This document shows positions 54,531 to 62,387 of a stretch of DNA of 62,387 nt, piece by piece. The notes beneath the pieces are model-generated. The model was not told the origin of the DNA, made no database searches, and saw nothing but the letters and a program-made list of their open reading frames with translations. Origin of the DNA: Delftia sp. PS-11 (GTDB lineage Bacteria; Pseudomonadota; Gammaproteobacteria; Burkholderiales; Burkholderiaceae_C); contig NZ_JACSYA010000034.1 of the NCBI RefSeq assembly GCF_029870285.1, positions 1 through 62,387 of the forward strand, read 5' to 3'. How positions within the stretch are numbered: position 1 is the first letter of the stretch; each line of letters begins with the position of its first letter. A program made the translations under genes and the position numbers.

Positions 54531-55295
54531 GTGAAATTTGCATTTACCACCACCACCAAGATGCTCGCGACAGGGGCCGTTATGTTCGCTGTCCTGCTTG
54601 CATTGGGCTCCCACGCTGTGGGGCACGACTGGCCCGTCTTCATCGCCACTGGTCTGCTGGCTGTGCTGGCGTTCGGCTACAGCTGCAAGATCGACGTGGA
54701 TCTGCAGCGGTTGGCAGGTCAACCCATGCCAGCTGCAAAGCCGCCGCGCGAGCGCACGCATCGCCAGGATCTGGAATTGGCCATGGCTCACAACATGGGT
54801 GGGCTTGTGGCGAATCCTGCCTATCCCGGTGATATTGTGGGAAAGAACATCAAGCTGGCCCTGGATGCCATGTTGCCAGCGGACAGCGCGGCAACCTTGG
54901 CGGCAGACCGCTGGCGCATGAGCACCTGTCAAAAGGGCCCGAGCCCTGCGCCGGCTAAGGGCCTGACCGCCCCACGCGTGACGCTGGCAGACGTGGAGGC
55001 CGAGATCGTTCGTGAGCACTACTTCACCGCTGAACAGGGCGCCAAGCATCCTGACGCAGACGCAAAGCCCTACGACTTCGGCGATGCCTGGAAGAGCAGC
55101 AACCTGGGCGCCTTGACCTTCTGCGTGCTGGTCCTGAAGAACGGCACCAAGGTGGTCGGCATCAACTACGGCGCCATTGACCTGGCGCAGCACGACGCTG
55201 CCCGTGGCTGCCAAGAGGCACGCACTCAAGCGGTGGAGAAGGTCTGGGAACTGCTGGGCTTCCGGTTGCGCGACAGGCTGGCGGTGAGCGCCTGA
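54531..55295 (+). CDS. Membrane-anchored N4 Gp49 / Sf6 Gp66 family protein, 254 aa
   Basis: GTG start after TTAGGAGAG. Two N-terminal transmembrane helices (MLATGAVMFAVLLALGSHAV; WPVFIATGLLAVLAFGYS) precede a linker. Residues ~150-254 match the Gp49/Sf6 Gp66 family (LADVEAEIVREHYFTAEQGA, LGALTFCVLVLKNGTKVVGI, ARTQAVEKVWELLGFRLRDR). The family is widespread in phages and of unknown function. The membrane-anchored N-terminus is an unusual fusion. Last gene of the prophage. Confidence 0.78.
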   Translation: MKFAFTTTTKMLATGAVMFAVLLALGSHAVGHDWPVFIATGLLAVLAFGYSCKIDVDLQRLAGQPMPAAKPPRERTHRQDLELAMAHNMGGLVANPAYPGDIVGKNIKLALDAMLPADSAATLAADRWRMSTCQKGPSPAPAKGLTAPRVTLADVEAEIVREHYFTAEQGAKHPDADAKPYDFGDAWKSSNLGALTFCVLVLKNGTKVVGINYGAIDLAQHDAARGCQEARTQAVEKVWELLGFRLRDRLAVSA

Positions 55296-55471
55296 CCAGC
55301 TGTTCGCTGCGCCCCGAGCTGCTGCATGCCCAACGTGGCTGATAGACTTCGCACGCCACTGGCTGGCGCGCGGTTCGCGTAAGGCAGTGTGTGAGTGTTG
55401 TTTATCGTGCCTTAGTTGGTATGCTTGGGTGGTTGGTTTTGTAGGGTGTTGATTTGTAAATATATACTTAT
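55296..55471. other. Right end of prophage, non-coding, up to the attachment core
   Basis: No convincing gene. GC falls sharply and the last bases before the tRNA fragment contain TTGATTTGTAAA (55449-55460), which recurs at 56279-56290 before the second tRNA fragment. This is the probable phage-side arm of the attachment site. Confidence 0.55.
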
Positions 55472-55518
55472 CCCTTACAAGGCGTAGGTCAGCGGTTCGA
55501 CCCCGTTAGCACCCACCA
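55472..55518 (+). pseudogene. 3' part of tRNA-Val (probable attR core of the prophage)
   Basis: CCCTTACAAGGCGTAGGTC... carries the 3' half of a tRNA-Val(TAC): anticodon loop CTTACAA, 3' anticodon strand, T-arm (AGCGG TTCGACC CCGTT) and acceptor AGCACCC with encoded ACCA. The bases to the left (ACTTAT) cannot pair as the 5' anticodon strand, and no D-arm or 5' acceptor exists nearby. A displaced tRNA 3' end at a prophage border is typical of tRNA-targeting integrases, with the intact gene expected at the opposite end. Confidence 0.65.
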
Positions 55519-55537
55519 CTTAAAACTGAATGAAAAC

Positions 55538-55568
55538 AAGGCTCTAGAGAAATCTAGGGCCTTTTTTC
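55538..55568 (+). terminator. Intrinsic terminator after the tRNA-Val fragment
   Basis: AAGGCTCTAGA pairs with TCTAGGGCCTT (11 bp with one G-U) around a GAAA-type loop, followed by a T6 run. Presumably the original tRNA terminator. Confidence 0.8.
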
Positions 55569-55571
55569 TTG

Positions 55572-55931
55572 TGTTCCCAGCATGGGCGCACACCTGCGGG
55601 TGCAAGTCCCGCTGCGAGCTGGTCACAGTGAGCAAAGTGAAGCGCAACTGCGCAAGGGTGACCGAGCGTGGGAAGCAAGCGTGGAGCGTAAATCGCGAGC
55701 CGATGAACAAGAACCGCATAGAAGGCGCGGCCAAGCAGGGCGAGTGGGCAAGAAACCACAAAGCTCTTGTGACCAAGGCGAGGTGGCGTAGATGCGGCGG
55801 TTGTGCGATGAAGGTGCAAGTGCTGCAACCCTTGATAGACCCGGGCTTGAGCGAGCACAGCTACCCGCTTAGCGAAGCCTGTCCATTGCCAGGCTTGCGG
55901 CTTGGCTGCGCTATCCATAGGCTGGATGCAT
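55572..55931 (+). mobile_element. Group II intron-like RNA remnant (no ORF)
   Basis: GGGTGCAAGTCCCGC, GCGCAACTGCGCAAGGGTGA, and the GCGTGGAGCGTAAATCGCGA / GCCGATGAACAAGAACCGCA segment resemble the domain I core of bacterial group II introns. No reverse transcriptase reading frame follows and the 3' domains are not visible, so this looks like a truncated 5' copy. It begins just after a terminator T run, a preferred insertion site for IIC-type introns. Assignment rests on memory of the pattern and needs a covariance-model test. Confidence 0.5.
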
Positions 55932-55938
55932 CGCCAAC

Positions 55939-55970
55939 AAAAAGACCCGCAAGCGCTGGGCTTGCGGGTC
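55939..55970 (-). terminator. Leftward intrinsic terminator
   Basis: GACCCGCAAG and CTTGCGGGTC form a perfect 10-bp stem; on the minus strand it is followed by five T. The gene it served is not evident; it may be a scar of a displaced host gene. Confidence 0.7.
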
Positions 55971-55972
55971 CT

Positions 55973-56300
55973 GGTGGAAAGTGCCGATGCCTTGCGGCGT
56001 GCCTGGGAAGTTAGAGAGGGAGGGAGGAGAGGGCCCAGGCTCGGCGGAAACCGTTGATGCCAGTATGCCCCGCACAGGCCCTGAATGCCAGCGGCCGATG
56101 AAAAATGCGCGCTCCGTTACGCGGAAAATCTGCTGGGGCATGCATGCCTGTGGCGCGGTGGTGCTCAAGGTGCCAGGCTGGCAGGGGTTGCCGATCCATG
56201 CAGGGCTGCTTCCGCAAGTAGAATGAACGCTTCAGCCTCCCTTCGTTGGTGGGAGAAGCCGGTCAACCATGCAAGCCATTGATTTGTAAAGGCGGTCTTA
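55973..56300. other. Non-coding gap between two attachment scars
   Basis: No gene can be supported. The sequence contains a purine-rich stretch (56010-56028) and ends with TTGATTTGTAAA (56279-56290), the same arm seen before the tRNA-Val fragment. Confidence 0.5.
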
Positions 56301-56350
56301 TCCCTTGCACAAGGCGTAGGTCAGCGGTTCGGTCCCGTCAGTCTCCACCA
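56301..56350 (+). pseudogene. tRNA 3' fragment (Asp-type end), second attachment scar
   Basis: The left part (CCCTTGCACAAGGCGTAGGT, CAGCGGTTCG) matches the tRNA-Val scar, while the end is GTCCCGTCAGTCTCC plus ACCA, an acceptor end expected for tRNA-Asp. The 5' half of the tRNA is missing. With the shared TTGATTTGTAAA arm this looks like a second attR-type junction. A terminator and ppiD follow. Confidence 0.55.
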
Positions 56351-56356
56351 CCGGAC

Positions 56357-56383
56357 AAAAGGCGAACGAAAGTTCGCCTTTTT
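56357..56383 (+). terminator. Terminator of the former tRNA operon
   Basis: AAAGGCGAAC pairs with GTTCGCCTTT around GAAA, followed by a T5 run. Confidence 0.85.
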
Positions 56384-56408
56384 CATTTCTGCCACTGAAA
56401 GACAGACC

Positions 56409-58304
56409 ATGTTCGAATCCATCCGCAAGCATTCCAAGTTCGTGATGATCTTGTTGTTCTTGCTGATCATTCCCTCGTTCATCTTCGTGGGCGTGAACCA
56501 GAACTACTTCACCGAGTCCAGCGCGACCGTGGCGCAGGTGGACGGACATGACATCAAGCAGTCCGACTGGGACAATGCCCACCGCGCCGAAAGCGATCGC
56601 CTGCGCGCCGAGAACCCCGGTATCGATGCCAAGCTGCTCGACTCCCCTCAGGCGCGTTACGCGACGCTCGAGAAAATGGTGCGCGATCAGGTGCTGGCTG
56701 CGGCTGTTCAGAAGCTGCACCTGTCCGCATCTGATGCACAGCTGGTGCGCACACTGCAGGAGATTCCTGCGATTGCCGCACTCAAAAAGCCCGATGGCAC
56801 GCTGGATGCGCAGGCCTATCGCGCTTTGGTGGGCGCGCAGGGCCTGACGCCCGAGGGCTTTGAAGCCAACCTGCGGCGCGACCTGTCCATGAGCCAGGTG
56901 CTGGGCGGCGTGACCGGCACGGCCTTCGCCACCGACGCGCAGGTCCGGCAGGCCGTTGATGCGCTCTACCAGCGCCGCGAAATCCAGGTGGCGCGCTTCG
57001 ATGCATCGGCTTATGCCGCAAAGGTCCAGCCTTCGGAAGCCGACCTCAAGACCTACTACGATGCGCACACCAGCCAGTTCCAGCAGCCCGAGCAGGCCAG
57101 CGTGGAATATGTGCTGCTGGACCTGGCCAGCGTCCAGGCCGGCATTGCGCTCAACGAAGAGGATGTGCGCACCTACTACAAGGAAAATGCGCAGCGCCTG
57201 GCAGGGCCTGAAGAACGCCGCGCCAGCCATATCCTGATCAATGCCGCCAAGGATGCCCCGGCTGCCGACCAGGAAAAAGCCAAGGCCAAGGCCGAGCAAC
57301 TGCTGGCCGAGCTGCGCAGCAACCCCAAGCGCTTCGCAGAACTGGCCAAGGCCAACTCCCAGGATGGCGGCTCCGCAGCTTCCGGTGGCGACCTGGGCTT
57401 TTTCGGCCGGGGTGCCATGGTCAAGCCTTTCGAAGACGCCGTCTTCGGCATGAAGGTGGGCGACATCAGTGATGTGGTTCATAGCGACTTCGGCTATCAC
57501 ATCATCACGCTCACCGACATCAAGGCCCCCAAGGCGCCCAGCTTCGAGCAAATGCGCCCCAAGCTGGAGGCCGAGCTTCGCCAGCAGCAGGCCCAGCGCA
57601 AGTTCGCCGAGATGGCCGAAGCCTTCTCCAACGCGGTTTATGAGCAATCCGACAGCCTGCAGCCCGTGGCTGAGAAATTCAAGCTCACGGTACGCAAGGC
57701 CGAGCATGTGACACGTGTGCCCCAGGCCGGCGCCACCGGCCCGCTGGCCAGCCAGCGTTTCCTGGAGGCACTGTTCTCCAGCGATTCTCTGAACAGCAAG
57801 CGCAACACCGATGCCGTGGAGCTGGCGCCCAACCAGCTCGCCGCCGGCCGGGTGGTCGAATACGCTGCTGCGCGCACCTTGCCCATGCAGGAAGTCAGCG
57901 ACAGGCTGCGTGCCAGCTATGTAGCGCAGAAGTCCGCCGAGCTGGCCAAGGCCGATGGCGAGGCCAAGCTCAATGCCTGGAAGGAAAAGCCCGACACCGC
58001 GCAGCTGCCGGCAGCCAAGATCGTGGGCCGCACCCAGCCCGAGGGCCTGCCGCGTGACGTGGTGGATGCGGCACTGCGTGCGCCCGTGGCGCAACTGCCC
58101 TCGTGGACCGGGGTGGATCTTGGCGCACAAGGCTATGCCGTGCTCAAGGTCAGCCGCATCGTCGAACGCCCGGCCGATGATGCGCAGGCCTTGGCGCAGC
58201 AGAAGCAGGAGTTCACGCAGTGGTCTTCGATGGCCGAAACTGTGGCATACTACGAGCTTCTCAAAAAGCAGCTCAAGGTGCAGATCAAGGTCGCGCGCCC
58301 CTGA
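56409..58304 (+). CDS. ppiD: Peptidyl-prolyl cis-trans isomerase PpiD (periplasmic chaperone)
   Basis: 631 residues. One N-terminal membrane anchor (FVMILLFLLIIPSFIFVGVN) holds the protein on the periplasmic face of the inner membrane near the Sec translocon. A SurA-N-type chaperone region (~35-215) is followed by a parvulin domain (~262-375: ERRASHILINAAKDA, ANSQDGGSAASGGDLGFFGR, GAMVKPFEDAVFGMKVGDIS) and a C-terminal chaperone lobe. Size and order match PpiD/SurA_N_3 proteins. It is a host gene, marking the chromosome side of the prophage junction. Confidence 0.94.
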   Translation: MFESIRKHSKFVMILLFLLIIPSFIFVGVNQNYFTESSATVAQVDGHDIKQSDWDNAHRAESDRLRAENPGIDAKLLDSPQARYATLEKMVRDQVLAAAVQKLHLSASDAQLVRTLQEIPAIAALKKPDGTLDAQAYRALVGAQGLTPEGFEANLRRDLSMSQVLGGVTGTAFATDAQVRQAVDALYQRREIQVARFDASAYAAKVQPSEADLKTYYDAHTSQFQQPEQASVEYVLLDLASVQAGIALNEEDVRTYYKENAQRLAGPEERRASHILINAAKDAPAADQEKAKAKAEQLLAELRSNPKRFAELAKANSQDGGSAASGGDLGFFGRGAMVKPFEDAVFGMKVGDISDVVHSDFGYHIITLTDIKAPKAPSFEQMRPKLEAELRQQQAQRKFAEMAEAFSNAVYEQSDSLQPVAEKFKLTVRKAEHVTRVPQAGATGPLASQRFLEALFSSDSLNSKRNTDAVELAPNQLAAGRVVEYAAARTLPMQEVSDRLRASYVAQKSAELAKADGEAKLNAWKEKPDTAQLPAAKIVGRTQPEGLPRDVVDAALRAPVAQLPSWTGVDLGAQGYAVLKVSRIVERPADDAQALAQQKQEFTQWSSMAETVAYYELLKKQLKVQIKVARP

Positions 58305-58374
58305 TGCAAGAGATTTTCAAAAAGAAAATCTCAAAAATCAAGCAGTTTTCTGAGGTACAATAGAATTCTTATAC

Positions 58375-58451
58375 GGTGGCTGTAGCTCAGTTGGTAGAGT
58401 CCAGGATTGTGATTCCTGTCGTCGTGGGTTCGAGTCCCATCAGCCACCCCA
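58375..58451 (+). tRNA. tRNA-His (GTG), copy 1
   Basis: Full cloverleaf: extra G(-1) at 58375 paired with C73, acceptor GTGGCTG/CAGCCAC, D-arm AGCTCAGTTGGTAGAGT, anticodon loop TTGTGAT (anticodon GTG), T-arm GTGGG TTCGAGT CCCAT and encoded CCA. A TACAAT box lies ~15 bases upstream (58357-58362) and an intrinsic terminator follows. Confidence 0.97.
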
Positions 58452-58454
58452 AAT

Positions 58455-58494
58455 AAAAAACGCGCCGTGCCCAAAAGCATGGCGCGTTTTTCTT
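58455..58494 (+). terminator. Terminator of tRNA-His copy 1
   Basis: CGCGCCGTGC pairs with GCATGGCGCG around CCAAAA, flanked by A6 and T5. Confidence 0.85.
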
Positions 58495-58691
58495 TGTGCA
58501 TTTCAATGGAAAATGCCGTCTTCTCACGGCTGGCAAGAGCGGGGGCAGGCGCTCCTGCTTCAGCGCACATCAATGGCGCTGGAGGCATGCCGCGTCATGC
58601 GCAAGTTGAGCGCAGCGATGGCGATCTGTACCAGATTCTGCCAGATTGCCTTCAGGTGGCACCAAGCCGATATATAATAGCGGTCTTCTAC

Positions 58692-58768
58692 GGTGGCTGT
58701 AGCTCAGTTGGTAGAGTCCAGGATTGTGATTCCTGTCGTCGTGGGTTCGAGTCCCATCAGCCACCCCA
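58692..58768 (+). tRNA. tRNA-His (GTG), copy 2
   Basis: Identical in sequence to copy 1 across all 77 bases and 317 bases downstream of it. It has its own TATAAT box (58673-58678) and its own terminator, so it is an independent transcription unit. Confidence 0.97.
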
Positions 58769-58772
58769 AATC

Positions 58773-58813
58773 AAAAAACCCGCCAATGCTGAAAAGCATG
58801 GCGGGTTTTGCTT
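58773..58813 (+). terminator. Terminator of tRNA-His copy 2
   Basis: AACCCGCC plus ATGCT pair with AGCAT plus GGCGGGTT around GAAA, followed by TTTGCTTTT. Confidence 0.82.
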
Positions 58814-59030
58814 TTGTGCATTCATGCAGCTGAGGATCGCACTGGCCAAGATCCGTTCTCATCGGGCTGCTGTGCAGGCGTTGTCAAACGCTCAGTCAAG
58901 TTTTGCTCAAACGCTCAGTCAAAAAGCACAGACCTTTTGCACATAGCATGGACTGGCCATGCGTGTGCCTGCACATGCCCTGTTCTTTTATTCAGCCAGT
59001 GCCATTCCAGGCAATGCCGCAGAGATCTCC

Positions 59031-62000
59031 ATGACTGACTCATCGTTCACCAGCATCGCTGCCTCTGGCGCCCGCGGAATCGTCTTCATCGACAGCCGCG
59101 TCCAGGATCCATCGAGCCTACTTAAGGGGCTGGCGGCCGATGTGAAGGTGGTCTATATCGACGCCCGCCAGGATGGCCTGGCGCAGATGACGGCTGCGCT
59201 GGGCGAGGCGGGCAGCTACTCGGCCGTGCATGTGCTTGCCCATGGCAGCGAAGGCCAGTTGTGGCTGGGCAAGACCTTCCTGGACAGCAATGCGCTTGCC
59301 GCAAAAGCCGAGGCCCTGGCAGCCCTGGGCAAGGGATTGGCCTCGGGTGGAGACTTGCTGGTATATGCCTGCGACCTGGGCCGGGGCGAGGCCGGGGCGC
59401 AGTTCGTATCCACGCTGGCGCAGCTGACGGGTGTGGATGTGGCGGCCAGCGATGGCCGCACAGGCGCAGGTGGCGACTGGGAGCTAGAAATTACCTCAGG
59501 CACGGTGCAGGCCGCGTCGCTGGCACTACCGGATGGTGGCTATGGACATGCGCTGGCGACCCTCACTGTCACGAATGGCAACGACAGCGGGGCGGGCTCG
59601 CTGCGCCAGGCGATAGCCGATGCGCATGCTGGAGACACCATCACCTTCCAGTCAGGCATGACGGTTGGCCTCACTAGCGGAGAGCTAATCCTTGGCAAGA
59701 ATCTGACCATTGATGGCGATCTGGATGCCGATGGCATTGCCGATGTGACCATCAATGCCAACCACACCAGCCGCGTATTTCAAATGACCACCGGTAACGT
59801 CACGCTGGACGGCCTGGTGATCACCAAGGGCCTGTTATCCGGTGATGGAGGCTCTTACGACGACCTGGCCGGTAAGGGTGCCCTCGGCGCAGGTATCGCC
59901 GTGACCGGCGGAGTGCTTACCCTGAAGAACTCCTCCATCACTGCCAACAAGGCGGCTGGCGGCGGTGGCAATGGTGGTGGATCAGACTTTGGGGCTGGCC
60001 TTTATGGCTACGGCGGCGGCGGCGGCGGCGGGTTCGATGGCGTTGGCGGTGGCCATGGTGGCGCCTACAAGGGGCCTGACTCCAAAATCGCAAGCGAAGC
60101 TGGCGGCATCGGCGATGGCGGCAACGGCGGTATTGGTGGCTACAACAGCATACCTCAACAGGCTGGTAAGGGCGGTGGCACTGACGGTGGCCTAGGTGCC
60201 ACCGCTGTTCAAGGCCTGGCCGCTGGTGGCAGGGGCGGCAAGGCTGGCAGTGTCGTCACTGGCTATATCGGCGGGGGCGGTGCTGGTGCTGGTGCATCAG
60301 CAGGTAACGGTGGCGGTCCTGGTGGCGATGCCGTGGGCGGTATGTACATCGGTACGGGGGCAACGGTCTACCTTTCGTCCACCAGCATCACTAACAATCT
60401 GGGGGCGGGCGGCGGTGGTGCTGGTAGCAGCTATCGGAATTCTGGCGCCAACGGTGGCATCGGCGTGGGCGGCATCTGGAACAGAGGAACCCTGTACTAC
60501 GAGGACGGTACCGTCACCAGCTTTAACAACTATGGGCAAGGCGGCGAAGGTGGGGGAGGTCAGAATGGACAATCTGCCGGTACTGCTGGTTCTGGCGCGA
60601 ACTCGGGCAACGAGACCTTCGTCACCACCGGCGGCACCACGGTCTTGATGCCAACGCTGGTCCGCGTATCTGGCGTGTCTTCATCGGCCAGCGATGGTGC
60701 CCACAAGGTGGGAGATGTGATCTCCATCGTAGTCAGCTTCAGCGGTGCCGTGATTGTGGACACCAACGGCGGCTCGCCCACACTGCGGCTGGAGACAGGC
60801 ACCATCGACCGTGAGGCCATTTATGCGAGTGGCTCGGGCAGCCATGCGCTGTCGTTCGCCTATACCGTGCAGGCCGGCGACAGCAGCGCCGACCTGGACT
60901 ACGCCTCGTCCTCTGCGCTGGTGCTCAACGGTGGCACCATACTGGATAACTATGGTCAGGCTGCCAGTCTGGCCCTGCCTGCGCTGGGTGCTGCGGGCTC
61001 TCTGGGGGCCAGCAAGGCCCTGGTCGTGGACGGCGTGGCAGCCACGGTGACAGGGGTCGCCGTGCCTGTCGACGGCACGCATGTGGCTGGCCAGGTGCTG
61101 GAGTTCACTGCTACTTTCAGCGAGGCCGTCACTGTGGACACCACGGGTGGTAGGCCGCGCATTGCTGTCACGCTGGACACGGGCGGCACCGTCTATGCCG
61201 ACTATGCCTCGGGCTCGGGTAGCAATACGCTGGTGTTTAGCATGACCGTGCAGCCGGGACAGCTTGATGCCAACGGCATTGCGCTGGGCTCCAGCATCGA
61301 TCTGCAGGGTGGCATCATCCATGATGCCGCTGGCAACGCGGCGGCCACGGCGCTCAACGGCGTGGCAGCGACCGCCAATATTCTGGTGGATGCCCTGGCA
61401 CCCTCGGTGGCCAGCGTAGCCGTGCCCGCCAATCGCAGCTATGCCGCCGGCCAGACACTGGACTTCACTGCCACTTTCAGCGAGGCCGTTTCCGTGGACA
61501 CCACGGGCGGCACGCCACGCATTGCCGTCACGCTGGACACGGGCGGCACCGCGTATGCCAGCTACGTCTCTGGCTCTGGCAGCAATACGCTGGTGTTTCG
61601 CATGACCGTGCAGCCGGGACAGCTCGACGCCAACGGCATTGTGCTGGGCGCCAGCATCGATGTGCAGGGCGCCAGCATCCGCGATGCGGCGGGCAACGCG
61701 GCGGTGGCAGCGCTCAACGGCGTGGCGGCGACCGCAGGCATTCTGGTGGACGCTGTGGCCCCTGCGGTGGCCAATGTGGCAGTGCCTTCCAATGGCCGCT
61801 ACGTGACAGGCCAGGCACTGGACTTCACCGTCAACTTCAGCGAGGCTGTCACCGTGGACACCACGGGCGGCACGCCACGCATGGCCGTCACGCTGGACTC
61901 GGGCACAGCCTATGCCAGCTATGTTGCGGGCTCGGGCAGCAATGCGCTGGTGTTCAGGCTGGAGGTGAGCAGCGGGCTGCAGGACCAGGACGGCATTGGG

Positions 62001-62387
62001 CTGGGTGCCAGTATCGAGCTGCAGGGCAGCCGCATCCGCGATGCGGCAGGCAATGAGGCTGCGGCCACGCTGCAGGGCGTGCCCGGCCTGGCGGGCATTC
62101 TGGTGGGCAGCGCACCCACTCCGACCACACCGACGACCCCTACAGAGCCAACAACGCCCACAACACCAACGACCCCGACCACGCCTACTACGCCAACCAC
62201 CCCGACCACACCCACGATCCCCACCGATCCCACGGCCCCCACCACCACGACACTGCCCGACGGCTCCACCCAGACCACCATCCCCGTGGTCATGCCGACG
62301 GACGGCGCCACCACCACGGCCAGCATTCCCCTGGTCAAGGATGCCGCCGGCCAGCCCCTGCTGTCCGTGGGCGTGCCCTCGGGCGTG
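59031..62387 (+). CDS. Large DUF4347-type repeat adhesin / exoprotein (3' end outside window)
   Basis: 1,119 codons are visible without a stop. Residues ~14-165 match DUF4347 (IVFIDSRVQDPSSLLKGLAA, VHVLAHGSEGQLWLGKTFLD, GGDLLVYACDLGRGEAGAQF). A beta-helix region opens with NDSGAGSLRQAIADAHAGDT and contains a very Gly-rich stretch (~300-520). From ~543 come four Ig-like repeats of ~120 residues (FSEAVxVDTTGGTPRxAVTL, YASGSGSNTLVF, IRDAAGNAA), then a Thr-Pro linker (~1025-1070). This is the layout of giant type I-secreted surface adhesins. The ATG at 59031 has only a weak GAGA upstream. Confidence 0.88.
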   Translation, partial: MTDSSFTSIAASGARGIVFIDSRVQDPSSLLKGLAADVKVVYIDARQDGLAQMTAALGEAGSYSAVHVLAHGSEGQLWLGKTFLDSNALAAKAEALAALGKGLASGGDLLVYACDLGRGEAGAQFVSTLAQLTGVDVAASDGRTGAGGDWELEITSGTVQAASLALPDGGYGHALATLTVTNGNDSGAGSLRQAIADAHAGDTITFQSGMTVGLTSGELILGKNLTIDGDLDADGIADVTINANHTSRVFQMTTGNVTLDGLVITKGLLSGDGGSYDDLAGKGALGAGIAVTGGVLTLKNSSITANKAAGGGGNGGGSDFGAGLYGYGGGGGGGFDGVGGGHGGAYKGPDSKIASEAGGIGDGGNGGIGGYNSIPQQAGKGGGTDGGLGATAVQGLAAGGRGGKAGSVVTGYIGGGGAGAGASAGNGGGPGGDAVGGMYIGTGATVYLSSTSITNNLGAGGGGAGSSYRNSGANGGIGVGGIWNRGTLYYEDGTVTSFNNYGQGGEGGGGQNGQSAGTAGSGANSGNETFVTTGGTTVLMPTLVRVSGVSSSASDGAHKVGDVISIVVSFSGAVIVDTNGGSPTLRLETGTIDREAIYASGSGSHALSFAYTVQAGDSSADLDYASSSALVLNGGTILDNYGQAASLALPALGAAGSLGASKALVVDGVAATVTGVAVPVDGTHVAGQVLEFTATFSEAVTVDTTGGRPRIAVTLDTGGTVYADYASGSGSNTLVFSMTVQPGQLDANGIALGSSIDLQGGIIHDAAGNAAATALNGVAATANILVDALAPSVASVAVPANRSYAAGQTLDFTATFSEAVSVDTTGGTPRIAVTLDTGGTAYASYVSGSGSNTLVFRMTVQPGQLDANGIVLGASIDVQGASIRDAAGNAAVAALNGVAATAGILVDAVAPAVANVAVPSNGRYVTGQALDFTVNFSEAVTVDTTGGTPRMAVTLDSGTAYASYVAGSGSNALVFRLEVSSGLQDQDGIGLGASIELQGSRIRDAAGNEAAATLQGVPGLAGILVGSAPTPTTPTTPTEPTTPTTPTTPTTPTTPTTPTTPTIPTDPTAPTTTTLPDGSTQTTIPVVMPTDGATTTASIPLVKDAAGQPLLSVGVPSGV

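Noticed and set aside
55449..56350. A split or permuted tmRNA formed by the two T-arm-containing segments
   Set aside because: The segments lack the other tRNA-like half and a tag reading frame; tRNA 3' fragments at integration scars explain them better.
1..62387. CRISPR array or diversity-generating retroelement
   Set aside because: No regularly spaced identical repeats with unique spacers, and no reverse transcriptase or template/variable repeat pair, were seen.

Overview
The window holds the right-hand ~55.5 kb of a lambda-organised temperate podovirus (prophage), its right attachment scar, and ~7 kb of bacterial chromosome. The high GC, the tRNA / ppiD / tRNA-His neighbourhood and the H-NS subtype (YRDP...GRGKPP core) point to a beta-proteobacterium of the Burkholderiales, probably Comamonadaceae. 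No integrase is in view, so the left prophage end and attL lie outside the window. The absence of a tape-measure or sheath gene, together with TerS-TerL-portal-scaffold-capsid-adaptor order, indicates a short-tailed virion.

Layout. 1-7.1 kb: leftward early operon from a PL-type promoter (7042-7071), carrying a VWA protein, a small membrane protein, an HTH protein, DUF2303, H-NS, a PAPS-reductase-like protein and a partial C5 DNA methyltransferase. It is broken up by several intrinsic terminators. 7.2-8.2 kb: immunity region (CI-type S24 repressor, Cro, operators built on GTTTAGT half-sites). 8.3-16.4 kb: rightward early operon with Rha/KilA-C antirepressor, an O-like replication protein whose gene contains seven iterons and an AT-rich tract (candidate origin), a RuvC-like resolvase, a YbcO-type nuclease, and two small cassettes each behind a promoter whose spacer is filled by the palindrome GTACGGAATCCGTAC. 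16.4-17.1 kb: leftward HigB/HigA-like toxin-antitoxin pair. 17.2-52.4 kb: rightward late region (packaging, head, a 4,739-residue polyvalent ejection/anti-restriction protein, tail and fibre genes). 52.5-55.3 kb: lysis cassette (holin, SAR endolysin, nested Rz/Rz1) and two accessory genes.

The most unusual elements are: (i) the 4,739-aa polyvalent protein combining a pyrophosphatase-like domain, a DarB-like adenine methylase and SNF2-type helicase, a metallopeptidase-like motif, a MuF_C-like segment, a PLxRFG motif and an LPD38-like C-terminus; (ii) a well-formed 130-codon gene with its own strong ribosome binding site nested in another frame inside a low-complexity linker of that giant gene; (iii) a 19-bp intergenic element (consensus [GA]CCCCG[TG]C[CT]AG[GA]GTT[CG]GA[CT]) found six times, each heading a late gene module.

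The chromosome side begins at 55.47 kb with a 3' fragment of tRNA-Val, a terminator, a group-II-intron-like remnant and a second tRNA 3' fragment (Asp type). Both fragments are preceded by the same non-tRNA sequence, which suggests two successive integrations. Then follow ppiD, two identical tRNA-His genes, and the 5' 3.36 kb of a large DUF4347 repeat adhesin that runs off the window. All assignments come from reading the sequence; no database search was possible.
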